Source: a virus | IMG/VR virus record: IMGVR_UViG_3300040810_000185 | Location: 1 to 24,936 of that record | DNA length: 24,936 nucleotides | Strand: one strand, 5' to 3' | Shown here: piece after piece, positions 15,805-22,255 of the stretch | Layout: every line of letters begins with the position of its first letter | How positions within the stretch are numbered: position 1 is the first letter of the stretch | Notes under the pieces: generated by a model | What the model was told of the DNA's origin: nothing | The model's database searches: none | What the model saw: the letters and a program-made list of their open reading frames with translations, nothing else | Made by a program: the position numbers and the translations under genes

Positions 15805-16529
15805 AACGTATTCACCTTATAACCCATACCGCTGTGGACACTACAATATGTATACAATGTTGGCGCACCGATAGCGACGGTTATTTGAGTATATGCTCCA
15901 GCAGACCCCGGTGTGCCTACATAAGTAACACCTGTTGTATATTCTACCCCACCACCGTGTGTGCCGTCAGGAGTTGTTGAAAAACGAAGAGGATGCCCAG
16001 AATTTGAAACATTCGACTGATCGTAACGATAGGTAGAACCTTCGTAAACATCTCTTCCTGCGATACCGGGTTGCGCTCCGTCCTGATAAAAGACGTTTCC
16101 TGAACCCGGATCGGAAACGGTCATTGTGTATGTGGCCGCAATAGTTACAACATTAACCGTAACTTCTCCAACAGACGCTGTAGCATCTACCCCAGTAGCA
16201 GTTGTCGATATGTTGGTTATTTCCGTAACTTCTCCAACAGCCGTAACTGTCCCAACCCTGCCAAAGATTTGTGGTCTAGGTATCGGAAGACCAACTGTAT
16301 CAGTATATACAAAAACTTTTAACCCTTCAGTTACATCAGGTCTAGGATCACGCAAAGCTTGAGGATCTGCACCAACATTTGGTGCGCTTAATTGAGGGTG
16401 TTTTTCTTCATACTCGTCTGGTCCAACTAGCAATCCGTTCCATTCTTTCCGCATCTCGCGCAAACGATACCGGAAACCAGATCGATCCGATATACCGTAC
16501 GCATATTTCGCAGAAGCATAACGAGCCAC
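15801..16529 (-). CDS. Virion-associated protein with C-terminal cupredoxin-like domain
   Basis: A 242-residue protein starting at GTG (16529); the first in-frame ATG lies 26 codons on, inside the conserved N-terminus. Residues 4-62 (AYGISDRSGFRYRLREMRKE, then WNGLLVGPDEYEEKHPQL) are a conserved domain I know from marine phage connector regions. Residues ~91-126 contain VGTVTAVGEVTEITN and VGEVTVN repeats. Residues ~133-240 look like a cupredoxin: HPLRF with H179, then YCSVHSGMG with C229, H232 and M235. The C-x2-H-x2-M spacing equals that of amicyanin. Copper binding is not proven; marine phage proteins often carry similar domains without known activity. The stop overlaps the adaptor start by four bases. 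Confidence 0.8.
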   Translation of the reverse strand: MARYASAKYAYGISDRSGFRYRLREMRKEWNGLLVGPDEYEEKHPQLSAPNVGADPQALRDPRPDVTEGLKVFVYTDTVGLPIPRPQIFGRVGTVTAVGEVTEITNISTTATGVDATASVGEVTVNVVTIAATYTMTVSDPGSGNVFYQDGAQPGIAGRDVYEGSTYRYDQSNVSNSGHPLRFSTTPDGTHGGGVEYTTGVTYVGTPGSAGAYTQITVAIGAPTLYTYCSVHSGMGYKVNTL

Positions 16530-16533
16530 TTTT

Positions 16534-17211
16534 TTAGAACCTAATGTACTGAATATCTGGTTGTAGCTTTAAGGCTACACGATCTTCGTCTTCGTCAGAA
16601 GCACGCTGGAACTCTTCCTCATAGACCGCCTTTAATAACTGCACACGCTCTGGGGCTTTTTTCATAGACAGGTAATAAGATAACCCGGCGATCATGCAAG
16701 GCAGGAACCGGTAAGGAACGTCAGTCGTATTTTGCAACGAGTCAGCATCTTCAATGCGGGTGATGTAGTAGTACACCAGCTCATCTGTACTGTTCTCTGG
16801 AACCGGCCATACGGACAGTTCTGGGCTGGTCTGACGGTTAAAGTAGAATTGGGAGGGTCTCCCGGTAGTCGTCTTGTTGGGAACATTCAAATATTCCCCG
16901 CGACTTATGCGGTCTACTTCGTAATCAGCTCCATTTCGGCGTAATGCAACTTCCAGGATATCGTTCATCGGGGACGTTAGTCCATTTCCCGAGTTGTATG
17001 TCGCCGTCCCAGAAACCAGAGTAAGCGTCGCTTGCTTCACTGTCCAGAGATTTACGCCACGATTTGCCCATTCGGAGAACATGATATTCAATGAACGACG
17101 AGCAGTCTTCGCGTCATACCCTGTACGAACTTCTAAGCCGCATCTTTCGTATGCTTCTTCAATAATTTCTGCGACATCGAGGTCGAAATCTCTTGAACCT
17201 GAAGTTGCCAT
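16534..17211 (-). CDS. Tail tubular / head-tail connector protein (T7 gp11/P22 gp4-like)
   Basis: A 225-residue protein. N-terminal helices (DVAEIIEEAYERCGLEVRTG, then ARRSLNIMFSEWANRGVNLW, residues ~13-56) are followed by a beta section with ILEVALRRNGADYEVDRISR (about residues 85-104), GRPSQFYFNRQ and LSVWPVPE, and a C-terminal helical part (RFLPCMIAGLSYYLSMKKAP). This arrangement, including SRxEYLxxPxKxxxGRPxxFYFxRQ, matches the gatekeeper and tail-tube proteins of short-tailed phages. It would bind below the portal and adaptor and above the nozzle. It starts four bases after the small Cys-rich gene. Family assignment is from motif memory and fairly firm. Confidence 0.82.
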   Translation of the reverse strand: MATSGSRDFDLDVAEIIEEAYERCGLEVRTGYDAKTARRSLNIMFSEWANRGVNLWTVKQATLTLVSGTATYNSGNGLTSPMNDILEVALRRNGADYEVDRISRGEYLNVPNKTTTGRPSQFYFNRQTSPELSVWPVPENSTDELVYYYITRIEDADSLQNTTDVPYRFLPCMIAGLSYYLSMKKAPERVQLLKAVYEEEFQRASDEDEDRVALKLQPDIQYIRF

Positions 17212-17215
17212 TTAC

Positions 17216-17350
17216 TTACTTCCGCTTTTTGCCGTGTACCATTCCGCCGCATGCATATTTCTGTGCATTGCAAGAACAACCGTTTCCGCCGCACTTAGAA
17301 CAAACTGTACCGCCTTTCTTGTAGCCTTTCTTCTTCCCACCACAATTCAT
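17216..17350 (-). CDS. Cys/Gly/Lys-rich microprotein, 44 aa
   Basis: A short reading frame of 44 codons from the ATG at 17350, which overlaps the TGA of the preceding gene (ATGA), to the TAA at 17216, four bases before the next ATG. The protein begins MNCGGKKKGYKKGGTVCSKC and ends QKYACGGMVHGKKRK. It has six cysteines (3, 17, 20, 25, 27, 34), including C17-x2-C20 and C25-x-C27, and many lysines, so a small zinc- or iron-binding knuckle is plausible. The KYACGGxxxGKK ending resembles the KYAMGGSV ending of the 112-aa protein at 24200-24538. Function unknown. The coupled spacing on both sides is strong evidence that it is translated. Confidence 0.78.
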   Translation of the reverse strand: MNCGGKKKGYKKGGTVCSKCGGNGCSCNAQKYACGGMVHGKKRK

Positions 17351-17589
17351 GACTTTTTCCCTTTCCAATTTACACGCTTAGAAGAAGTCTTCTTCTTCAT
17401 TGCCGTTTTTGCCCCTGCAGTTTTACACTGCGCCTTTGTTGGACGACAGGCAGGGTAGCTTTTGCGCTTGTCCTTGCTACCTGATCGTCCGCATGGCTTG
17501 CCGGTTTTACAATCGACCCAGCCTTTTCCTTTGTTCTGGCCGAACCACTTACGAAGTGATGCGCCCTTTGCAGTCTTGCGAACAGCCAT
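17347..17589 (-). CDS. Small basic Cys-containing phage protein, 80 aa
   Basis: An 80-residue, very lysine-rich protein. It has KASLRKWF-like opening residues (GASLRKWFGQNKGKGWVDCK), then TGKPCGRSGSKDKRKSYPAC and RPTKAQC, with cysteines at 27, 33, 48 and 55. The last 20 residues are nearly all Lys, Ser, Arg and Gly. The pattern GKWVDCxTGKPCGRxxGxKRxxYPACRPTKA is a recurrent small family in marine phages and giant viruses (DUF5872-like, from memory). It could bind nucleic acid or metal; no activity is known to me. It begins on the stop codon of the 64-aa gene and overlaps the 44-aa gene by four bases. Confidence 0.78.
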   Translation of the reverse strand: MAVRKTAKGASLRKWFGQNKGKGWVDCKTGKPCGRSGSKDKRKSYPACRPTKAQCKTAGAKTAMKKKTSSKRVNWKGKKS

Positions 17590-17783
17590 TACAGTTTCTT
17601 CGTCTTCTTGCCCCAGTTAGCCGCACCAACCTTCCGGCATTTAGCTAAAGCCCCACTAGCATACGCTGAAGGCCAAACTTTGTAACGCGACTTGACCTTA
17701 GTGTAACACGCGTCTTTCTTTGTCTTACTTTTACTTGGCACTGTCGTCACCTGCTTGCTTATAGCTGAACGTGATATAGCCAC
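17589..17783 (-). CDS. Small basic phage protein, 64 aa (GTG start)
   Basis: A 64-residue lysine-rich protein. The start is GTG at 17783, overlapping the TAG of the upstream gene (TAGTG). There is no ATG anywhere in the frame, so GTG is forced. After a Ser/Lys-rich leader it has the motif DACYTKVKSRYKVWPSAYAS at residues 24-43, continuing GALAKCRKVGAANWG, with cysteines 26 and 49. The YKVWPSAYASGALxKCRKxGAxNWG signature is very widespread in marine phages and cyanophages as I recall, always as a tiny protein of unknown function. Basic charge and neighbours suggest nucleic-acid contact or packing inside the head; this is inference. Confidence 0.8.
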   Translation of the reverse strand: MAISRSAISKQVTTVPSKSKTKKDACYTKVKSRYKVWPSAYASGALAKCRKVGAANWGKKTKKL

Positions 17784-18049
17784 TACTTATCCATAACCAT
17801 AAAGAATAAAGCCCCGGATAGCCCACAGATTTGGACCAAGGCAATAGCCATGATACCCCAAAGTCGGCCATTCACTTCTTTAACAAAATCAGTCAACTTA
17901 TCCACATCTTTTTCGATATGCATAAGATGATTGTTTTCCAACCGCTCGAGGATTGTTTCGATAATCCCGATCTTGTTGTGGATGACGTGGATTTCATCCT
18001 CAATTTCTTCGTGTTTCAAAACAATTTGTCCTTCTACCACTTTTTGCAT
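17783..18049 (-). CDS. XhlA-like coiled-coil protein with one C-terminal membrane segment
   Basis: An 88-residue protein. Residues ~10-60 are an amphipathic coiled coil (EEIEDEIHVIHNKIGIIETI, then LERLENNHLMHIEKDVDKL), and residues 64-85 form one hydrophobic segment (GIMAIALVQICGLSGALFFM) with a short MDK tail. This topology is that of XhlA-type lysis accessory proteins, which work with a holin at the inner membrane. No lysin lies beside it, and the two-TM holin-like gene is 6.7 kb upstream at 24538-24918. It overlaps the upstream 81-aa gene by 16 bases. Alternatives are a membrane-anchored assembly factor or a spanin-like helper. Confidence 0.7.
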   Translation of the reverse strand: MQKVVEGQIVLKHEEIEDEIHVIHNKIGIIETILERLENNHLMHIEKDVDKLTDFVKEVNGRLWGIMAIALVQICGLSGALFFMVMDK

Positions 18050-18279
18050 GACCAGTACTTTGCCTTGAGCTTACTCAAAGTCCCTTTATCGCAGCCGTGC
18101 CGAGCGCGGAAAGACTTACGCGCTTTGGGGTTAGACTTACGAATCTTCATGTTAGCATCGCCAAAACGAACAATCTTTTCTTTGCCGTTTTCGCATGCCT
18201 TAACAACAAACTTTTTACCACCAGAGACCTGACGCTTTGGCTTGTTGCATTTCATTTTGGACTTGTCAATCTTAGCCAT
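18034..18279 (-). CDS. Small basic phage protein with YWSCKxW ending, 81 aa
   Basis: An 81-residue lysine/arginine-rich protein with the motifs IVRFGDANMKIRKSNPKARK at about residues 36-55, SFRARHGCDKG at 56-66 and KLKAKYWSCKKW at the end. C63, C78 and H61, together with C11 and C29, could bind a metal. I recognise VRFGxxxMxIKKxxPxxRKSFRARHxCD...AxYWSCKxW as a widely shared tiny protein of marine phages with no assigned function. It begins on the stop codon of the 266-aa gene. It heads a run of five tiny genes that ends at 17216. Confidence 0.8.
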   Translation of the reverse strand: MAKIDKSKMKCNKPKRQVSGGKKFVVKACENGKEKIVRFGDANMKIRKSNPKARKSFRARHGCDKGTLSKLKAKYWSCKKW

Positions 18280-19079
18280 TACAAGGGTCCTGAATTCTGA
18301 ATGTAGGTGATATCAAGAGTAGCGGAACAGGTAACAGATCCTCCAGAGGAATCGGCCTGCGCCCTAACTTCAATGTCCGTGCACTCGTAAAAAGGAATAG
18401 GGTTCCAGTAAGAAATAGCCGTGCTGTTGTTAGCCAAAAGCACTCTGTCTTTGACGTTAAAAACACCGTCTTTTGGTCTGGCTACTAAAGTAAAAATAGC
18501 AAACTTACCGGCGGAAGAAGATGAAGATACGTCCTTTTGATGTAAATAGGCTGTATAACCAAAAGGCACTGTCCAAATACACATTAAGGTTTGATTATCA
18601 CCAATACCCACCGTTGCATACTTATTTGTAGGGACTCCGCCTACAGGAGCGGCTTCTGTTCCTACATATAAAACCCCAGCGTTTGCCCCGCCAGAACCTG
18701 CTGTATTTACGACTATACGATTAACTCTGTACCAATTTAAAGCACCGTTAAGTTGTACACCTGCCTGACCATTTAAAGGAACAGTTACAGCTATCGGGTT
18801 AAAGTCGGCATCTAGTCCTGAAACTGTTGCGGTCCTTGCACCTGTGCCATCCGAGGTATCATTGATTGAACTGCTTGATATATACATCGTAGACGCGGTG
18901 GTTGGATAAACATACAGTCCGCCTTGGGACCATACTGTCTCCGTGGTTGTACCAATGTCGGGATTGTAACCAAACTTATGAACAAAAAGGTGCCCCGGGA
19001 TTTGACCCCGGGACAATTGCAGTTCAAATGGCTCCGATGTTCCGACTTGGCTGATGGAGCGTATGTCGTAAACGGCCAT
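18279..19079 (-). CDS. Conserved putative phage structural protein, 266 aa
   Basis: A 266-residue beta-rich protein beginning MAVYDIRSISQVGTSEPFEL, then QLSRGQIPGHLFVHKFGYNP and TVWSQGGLYVYP. The segment GTSEPFELQxSRGQIPGHxxVHKFG is a signature I recall from virion proteins encoded between capsid and connector genes in marine phages. Later sections are YISSSSINDTSDGTGARTAT, a Gly-rich loop with LYVGTEAAPVGGVPTNKYAT, and a final SVTCSATLDITYIQ strand. No enzyme motif, no membrane segment. It is probably a decoration, spike or minor head protein; that role is inferred from composition and position. Confidence 0.78.
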   Translation of the reverse strand: MAVYDIRSISQVGTSEPFELQLSRGQIPGHLFVHKFGYNPDIGTTTETVWSQGGLYVYPTTASTMYISSSSINDTSDGTGARTATVSGLDADFNPIAVTVPLNGQAGVQLNGALNWYRVNRIVVNTAGSGGANAGVLYVGTEAAPVGGVPTNKYATVGIGDNQTLMCIWTVPFGYTAYLHQKDVSSSSSAGKFAIFTLVARPKDGVFNVKDRVLLANNSTAISYWNPIPFYECTDIEVRAQADSSGGSVTCSATLDITYIQNSGPL

Positions 19080-19087
19080 TTGATTAC

Positions 19088-19714
19088 CTATGCGTGAAAC
19101 GCGGTTAGGTTAGTAAACACTGTTGTTCCAGCGGTGTATGGGAAATAACACCCATTCTCGAAAATAACGCCTTCACCTGGAATGGTGACATCGCGTTCTG
19201 CAGTCGCTGAAGCAACGGTCCCTAACTTTAGTTTCTCTGTACCTGTTGCGCTTCCATTGGTGAATGAAACAGTGCCTGCAGTCGCTGAGTTCACAATGAA
19301 TGCACCTTTTAAACGGGCGCGTTCTGCGAAAATAACGTCCAAAGCATCGTTAGACATGCCAACAGAAAGAGTGCTGACAGTATCGTCATCAACAGTGACT
19401 GCAGTTACCGTACGGAAGTACAAAGTCCCCGTCGATACACCTGATCCTGTTACACCGATACTTTCTGTCTGAACTGTTCCATTAACATCTGTGCCTGTTA
19501 CGGTAACCGTGCGGTCACCGTCAGCACCTGCCGCTGTCACAGTGATCTTGCGGGCAGCGGTGAAAGTAACCGCCCCGCCCGAAGCATCTGTTCCATCAAT
19601 TGGAATAGCTTGTTCACCACCACCAGAAAGATTCTCTGCGGTACAAACGCTTACGGCATCGGCGGCATTGGTGTCCGCGTCGATGAATTTAGCCTTTACG
19701 TCTGATCCAGCCAT
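19088..19714 (-). CDS. Putative virion protein, beta-rich, 208 aa
   Basis: A 208-residue Thr/Val/Gly/Ala-rich protein preceded by a strong ribosome site (AGAGGAG). It reads as successive beta strands: AVTFTAARKITVTAAGADGD, RTVTVTGTDVNGTVQTESIG, TLYFRTVTAVTVDDDTVSTL, then a final FENGCYFPYTAGTTVFTNLT strand pair. The RTVTVTGTDVNGxxQTExI section resembles immunoglobulin-like modules used in phage surface proteins, although I cannot name the family. It lies in a three-gene group of beta-rich proteins after the capsid operon terminators, so capsid decoration or head fibre is the likely role. Confidence 0.75.
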   Translation of the reverse strand: MAGSDVKAKFIDADTNAADAVSVCTAENLSGGGEQAIPIDGTDASGGAVTFTAARKITVTAAGADGDRTVTVTGTDVNGTVQTESIGVTGSGVSTGTLYFRTVTAVTVDDDTVSTLSVGMSNDALDVIFAERARLKGAFIVNSATAGTVSFTNGSATGTEKLKLGTVASATAERDVTIPGEGVIFENGCYFPYTAGTTVFTNLTAFHA

Positions 19715-19727
19715 GAGCTATCTCCTC

Positions 19728-19970
19728 TTAAGTGAGTGCAGTTGTGGTAACTTTAACCCAAGCTGATCCATCGCTTACAACAAGTGCAAATTCATCGTTA
19801 CCCGCACCGTTGTCAGTAATGATGTACAAAGCGCCTGTGTTACTCGCCGCCGCTGGAAGATCATCAGTCAAAGTTGAAGTCAGAGTGATTGACCCCGCAA
19901 CGTTACCTGTAACCGCGCCAACAAAACCAGCAGTTGAAGTGACTGGACCTGAGAAAGTAGTAGAAGCCAT
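19728..19970 (-). CDS. Small beta-rich putative structural protein, 80 aa
   Basis: An 80-residue Thr/Ser/Ala-rich protein. I take the ATG at 19970, which has AGAGGT seven bases upstream, in preference to a GTG at 19988. Residues 1-25 repeat a short pattern (TTFSGPVTSTAGFVGAVTGN) and the rest is a small beta domain (GALYIITDNGAGNDEFALVV, SDGSAWVKVTT). The FxGPVxSxxGF start resembles fibre or decoration protein N-termini in marine phages. It is the first gene after the two terminators and the 236-bp gap, so it should be the head of its own transcript if a promoter lies in that gap. Confidence 0.72.
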   Translation of the reverse strand: MASTTFSGPVTSTAGFVGAVTGNVAGSITLTSTLTDDLPAAASNTGALYIITDNGAGNDEFALVVSDGSAWVKVTTTALT

Positions 19971-20074
19971 TGTGAATACCTCTTGCACAAGGGTTCGCTC
20001 GTTAGTCTGTGCAACGTCAGGGGGAATGTCCTGTCTAACAAGCTACTGTGATTCCCTGTGTGAAGTATACCCCA

Positions 20075-20102
20075 CAAAAAGAAGGAGTGCATAGCACTCC
20101 TT
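20075..20102 (-). terminator. Rho-independent terminator (second of two)
   Basis: AAGGAGTGC at 20082-20090 pairs perfectly with GCACTCCTT at 20094-20102 (9-bp stem, 3-base loop). On the minus strand it is followed by CTTTTTG. It could stop transcripts that read through the first terminator. Confidence 0.72.
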
Positions 20103-20158
20103 AAGGGGGTTTCTCAAATGAATCGAGAGCTTACCTCGACCCCTAAATAAAACCATAA

Positions 20159-20183
20159 TAAAAAAGGGGGCGCAAGGCCCCCT
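20159..20183 (-). terminator. Rho-independent terminator after the major capsid gene
   Basis: A 7-bp stem (20165-20171 with 20177-20183, core GGGGGC/GCCCCC) with a 5-base loop is followed on the minus strand by TTTTTTATTATGG. It lies 24 bases past the capsid stop codon and is a textbook intrinsic terminator for the head operon. Confidence 0.88.
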
Positions 20184-20206
20184 CTTCACAGTAGTTTAAA
20201 AACTAC

Positions 20207-21121
20207 TTATGCAGCACCGGGTGAACCGAATACAGCGCGTGGATCCGAGAATCCGAAGCTGTAACGCTCACGCGCCTTGAAGCGCATGTTACCTGTGTCG
20301 AAGTCCGCTTCCATGTTAGTAGACAGCGGAGTACGCTCGAAGTGGACGAATCCACGAGGTGCGTCAGTCATGACGAAGAACGCATCTGGATCTGTCAGGA
20401 AGTCGTTGACAGCATAGCCGTCAGGCAACATACCCATAGAACGCAATGCGTTAACATCGTTGTCTGCTGTGCCAACGCGGAGGTTAGACACCATTAACCG
20501 CTCTGCAACGAACTGAAGCTGACGTGGAATAATCAACTTAGTACCGCGCAATGCAACCTTGAGGCCACGCTCATCGACAAAACCAGCGATGCTGATCAAT
20601 GCGTCTTCGAGTGAAGTTTCGTTAAGGTCGGCGGCAGTTGTAGGCTCGTTGGCGAATGAACCGCCAGAAGTCAGTGGGTGGTCAGTCGCACAAAGCGCCT
20701 TACCGTCACCACCAGCATTCGCACCTGCAGTGAACGCGTTGTTCAATACAGAAGCAGCCTTGACTTGCTTAGTGTGAGCCATTGAACGAGCAAGAGCACG
20801 AGTGTAGCGTGAAGAAAGACGATCATACAGATTGTCTTCTACTGCTTCTTCAGTGATCGAGAATGCTAGTGCAACAGTCTCATGGTTGTAGCGAGCTGTG
20901 TAAGCTTCTTGTGCATCGTCATACGATACGCCAGAACCTTCACCCTTAGTAGGTGCAGCTCCGAAACCTGACAACATTACTTCTTCTTCAAATGCACGAT
21001 CTGAAGATTCAGTTGTGTAGATTTCTGCGTGTTGATTTTCGTACTTGGCGTACTCCATGCCGAAGAGGGCATTGAGTCCAGGCTCAAGTTCTTTCGCTAG
21101 TTGTGCGCGAGAAATAGCCAT
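20207..21121 (-). CDS. Major capsid protein
   Basis: A 304-residue protein with the features of an HK97-fold capsid subunit. A helical N-arm (ELEPGLNALFGMEYAKYENQ, about residues 11-30) precedes a long EEEV/GFGAAPTKGEG loop (about 46-62). The spine-helix region is FSITEEAVEDNLYD at 87-100, then RLSSRYTRALARSMAHTKQV. Later come a region with KALCATDHPLTSGGSFANEP and LKVALRGTKLIIPRQLQFVA, and a beta C-terminus ending FSDPRAVFGSPGAA. I recognise it as the capsid type common in uncultured marine phages, with similarity to Mu gpT-like subunits. Scaffold, GroES-like protein and a probable decoration protein are just upstream, and a strong terminator follows. There is no sign of an N-terminal prohead cleavage domain. 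Confidence 0.92.
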   Translation of the reverse strand: MAISRAQLAKELEPGLNALFGMEYAKYENQHAEIYTTESSDRAFEEEVMLSGFGAAPTKGEGSGVSYDDAQEAYTARYNHETVALAFSITEEAVEDNLYDRLSSRYTRALARSMAHTKQVKAASVLNNAFTAGANAGGDGKALCATDHPLTSGGSFANEPTTAADLNETSLEDALISIAGFVDERGLKVALRGTKLIIPRQLQFVAERLMVSNLRVGTADNDVNALRSMGMLPDGYAVNDFLTDPDAFFVMTDAPRGFVHFERTPLSTNMEADFDTGNMRFKARERYSFGFSDPRAVFGSPGAA

Positions 21122-21134
21122 TATTTATGTCCCC

Positions 21135-21752
21135 TTATGCCACGGTGCCTTCAGCGTTGTTAGAAAGCAACGCATGATTGTTGAACATAACGATCATACT
21201 AACGCCAGCCGCAGTGAAGTCTGAGTTCTCAGGATCATCGTAGATACCTACGACCTTCAATGGTAAGGATGGATCAGTATTATCAATCGTATCGACATCA
21301 AAAGCCGCCGCAGAAAGACCTGTAGTGGTCGATCCTGTAGTTGCTGTTGACATTGCAACGTTCTCAAAAATCGCTGCTTTCGCTGCTGCTTCTGTTACGA
21401 AGGTAGCGTCAGTAGAAATAATGAATCGTTGCGTTGGGTTATCGTAAACGTAAGCTACGATATCAAAGTTAGTATCTGCGCCAGAACCAGGCCAGTAGTT
21501 AGACCATGTTTTCTTGCCAGTTACTGAAGAAACGTATTCACAGCCTGAGAATACACCAACGTGCTTATAAGTGTCCCCGGATGCTGAACCAGTAATAGCA
21601 ATAGTGCCATCATTGGTAGCAATGACCGGTGAACCCTGATAAATCGCACTGGCGTCAGACTTGATGAAATACGCAGTTGTACCTGTGCTGTTGGGTGCCC
21701 CACCAGCAAGGTTGATCGGCTTTAGGCCGAAAGCGCCATTTACATTAGCCAT
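21135..21752 (-). CDS. Probable capsid decoration/head-stabilising protein
   Basis: A 205-residue protein directly before the capsid gene, with ribosome site AGAGGTG. It starts MANVNGAFGLKPINLAGGAP, followed by STGTTAYFIKSDASAIYQGS and PVIATNDGTIAI, a beta-barrel-like pattern (strands with GDTYKHVGVFSGCEYVSSVT, then RFIISTDATFVTEAAAKAAI). The MANVNxxFGLxPxxxxGGxPN opening is one I recall from proteins adjacent to capsid genes in marine phages. Capsid decoration is the usual inference for a gene here. No enzyme motif or membrane segment. Confidence 0.8.
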   Translation of the reverse strand: MANVNGAFGLKPINLAGGAPNSTGTTAYFIKSDASAIYQGSPVIATNDGTIAITGSASGDTYKHVGVFSGCEYVSSVTGKKTWSNYWPGSGADTNFDIVAYVYDNPTQRFIISTDATFVTEAAAKAAIFENVAMSTATTGSTTTGLSAAAFDVDTIDNTDPSLPLKVVGIYDDPENSDFTAAGVSMIVMFNNHALLSNNAEGTVA

Positions 21753-21776
21753 TTAGATCACCTCTAAAAGTTTCCT

Positions 21777-22244
21777 TTAATCGGCGTCGTTTTTACGTCC
21801 GCCGAAACTTACACGACTTTGCCGACTTTGATTAATCGGCATTGAAGGGTGTTGTTCCTTCATCAGGTCCTGGTCAACAGCAATCATTTGTTCGCGGGTC
21901 CGGTTCCCGTAATACTCGGCTCTTTCCTGAGCTGTCTCCACAGGTATGCGGCATAACATCAGACCACCTTGGCCGATGACGCCAGCATGTTTGCCCTCTC
22001 CGATAACTGGGTAATCGTAATCTGGATATTCTTCAGCACGGACAGGTTCCCATCCCTCGCGTAATTTAGTGTGGACATTCATTGTGTCCTCTTCATTACG
22101 CATTGCTGTACGAATCCAGCGATGTACATAGCCCTCGGGGGCAGGTGGTGCATCCAACCGACTTGGTGGTGCCCACGGTTTTCTGCGCTCTTCCGTTGAG
22201 CGATTTTTGGCTGCGCGTGGTGTGCGTGTATTAGCTTCTGTCAT
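21777..22244 (-). CDS. Conserved head-module protein of unknown function, 155 aa
   Basis: A 155-residue charged protein with AAGGAG eight bases before its ATG. The first 35 residues are a disordered Arg/Pro/Ala stretch (RTPRAAKNRSTEERRKPWAP). Then comes a compact part with PEGYVHRWIRTAMRNEEDTM, REGWEPVRAEEYPDYDYPVI and GGLMLCRIPVETAQERAEYY. The pattern P-x-G-x-x-x-R-W-I-R then WEPVRxEEYPD...GVIGxGGLxLCRIPxExxxER is well known to me from marine phages, always between scaffold and capsid genes, with no known role. A head-completion or assembly factor is plausible. Confidence 0.8.
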   Translation of the reverse strand: MTEANTRTPRAAKNRSTEERRKPWAPPSRLDAPPAPEGYVHRWIRTAMRNEEDTMNVHTKLREGWEPVRAEEYPDYDYPVIGEGKHAGVIGQGGLMLCRIPVETAQERAEYYGNRTREQMIAVDQDLMKEQHPSMPINQSRQSRVSFGGRKNDAD

Positions 22245-22255
22245 AACAGTTCTCC

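Larger units (their letters stand above)
19971..20206 (-). promoter_or_regulatory. Intergenic control region between capsid gene and next transcript
   Basis: This is the only non-coding gap above 100 bp in the window. On the minus strand it holds, in order, a terminator at 20159-20183, an inverted repeat (GGGGT 20106-20110 with ACCCC 20139-20143, and TCGAG 20123-20127 with CTCGA 20135-20139 as an alternative inner stem), a second terminator at 20075-20102, and a TATACT box at 20064-20069 that could be a -10 element. The -35 position falls in the terminator stem and matches poorly, so a sigma-70 promoter is only tentative. A phage-specific promoter is possible. Confidence 0.4.

Noticed and set aside
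16994-17458. Plus-strand reading frame of 154 codons spanning several small genes
   Set aside because: It covers the ends of three coupled minus-strand genes with recognisable motifs; the plus-strand translation has no family features.
19971-20206. A tRNA or small structured RNA gene in the gap
   Set aside because: The hairpins are terminator-like with T-tracts; no cloverleaf, T-loop consensus or CCA end can be seen.
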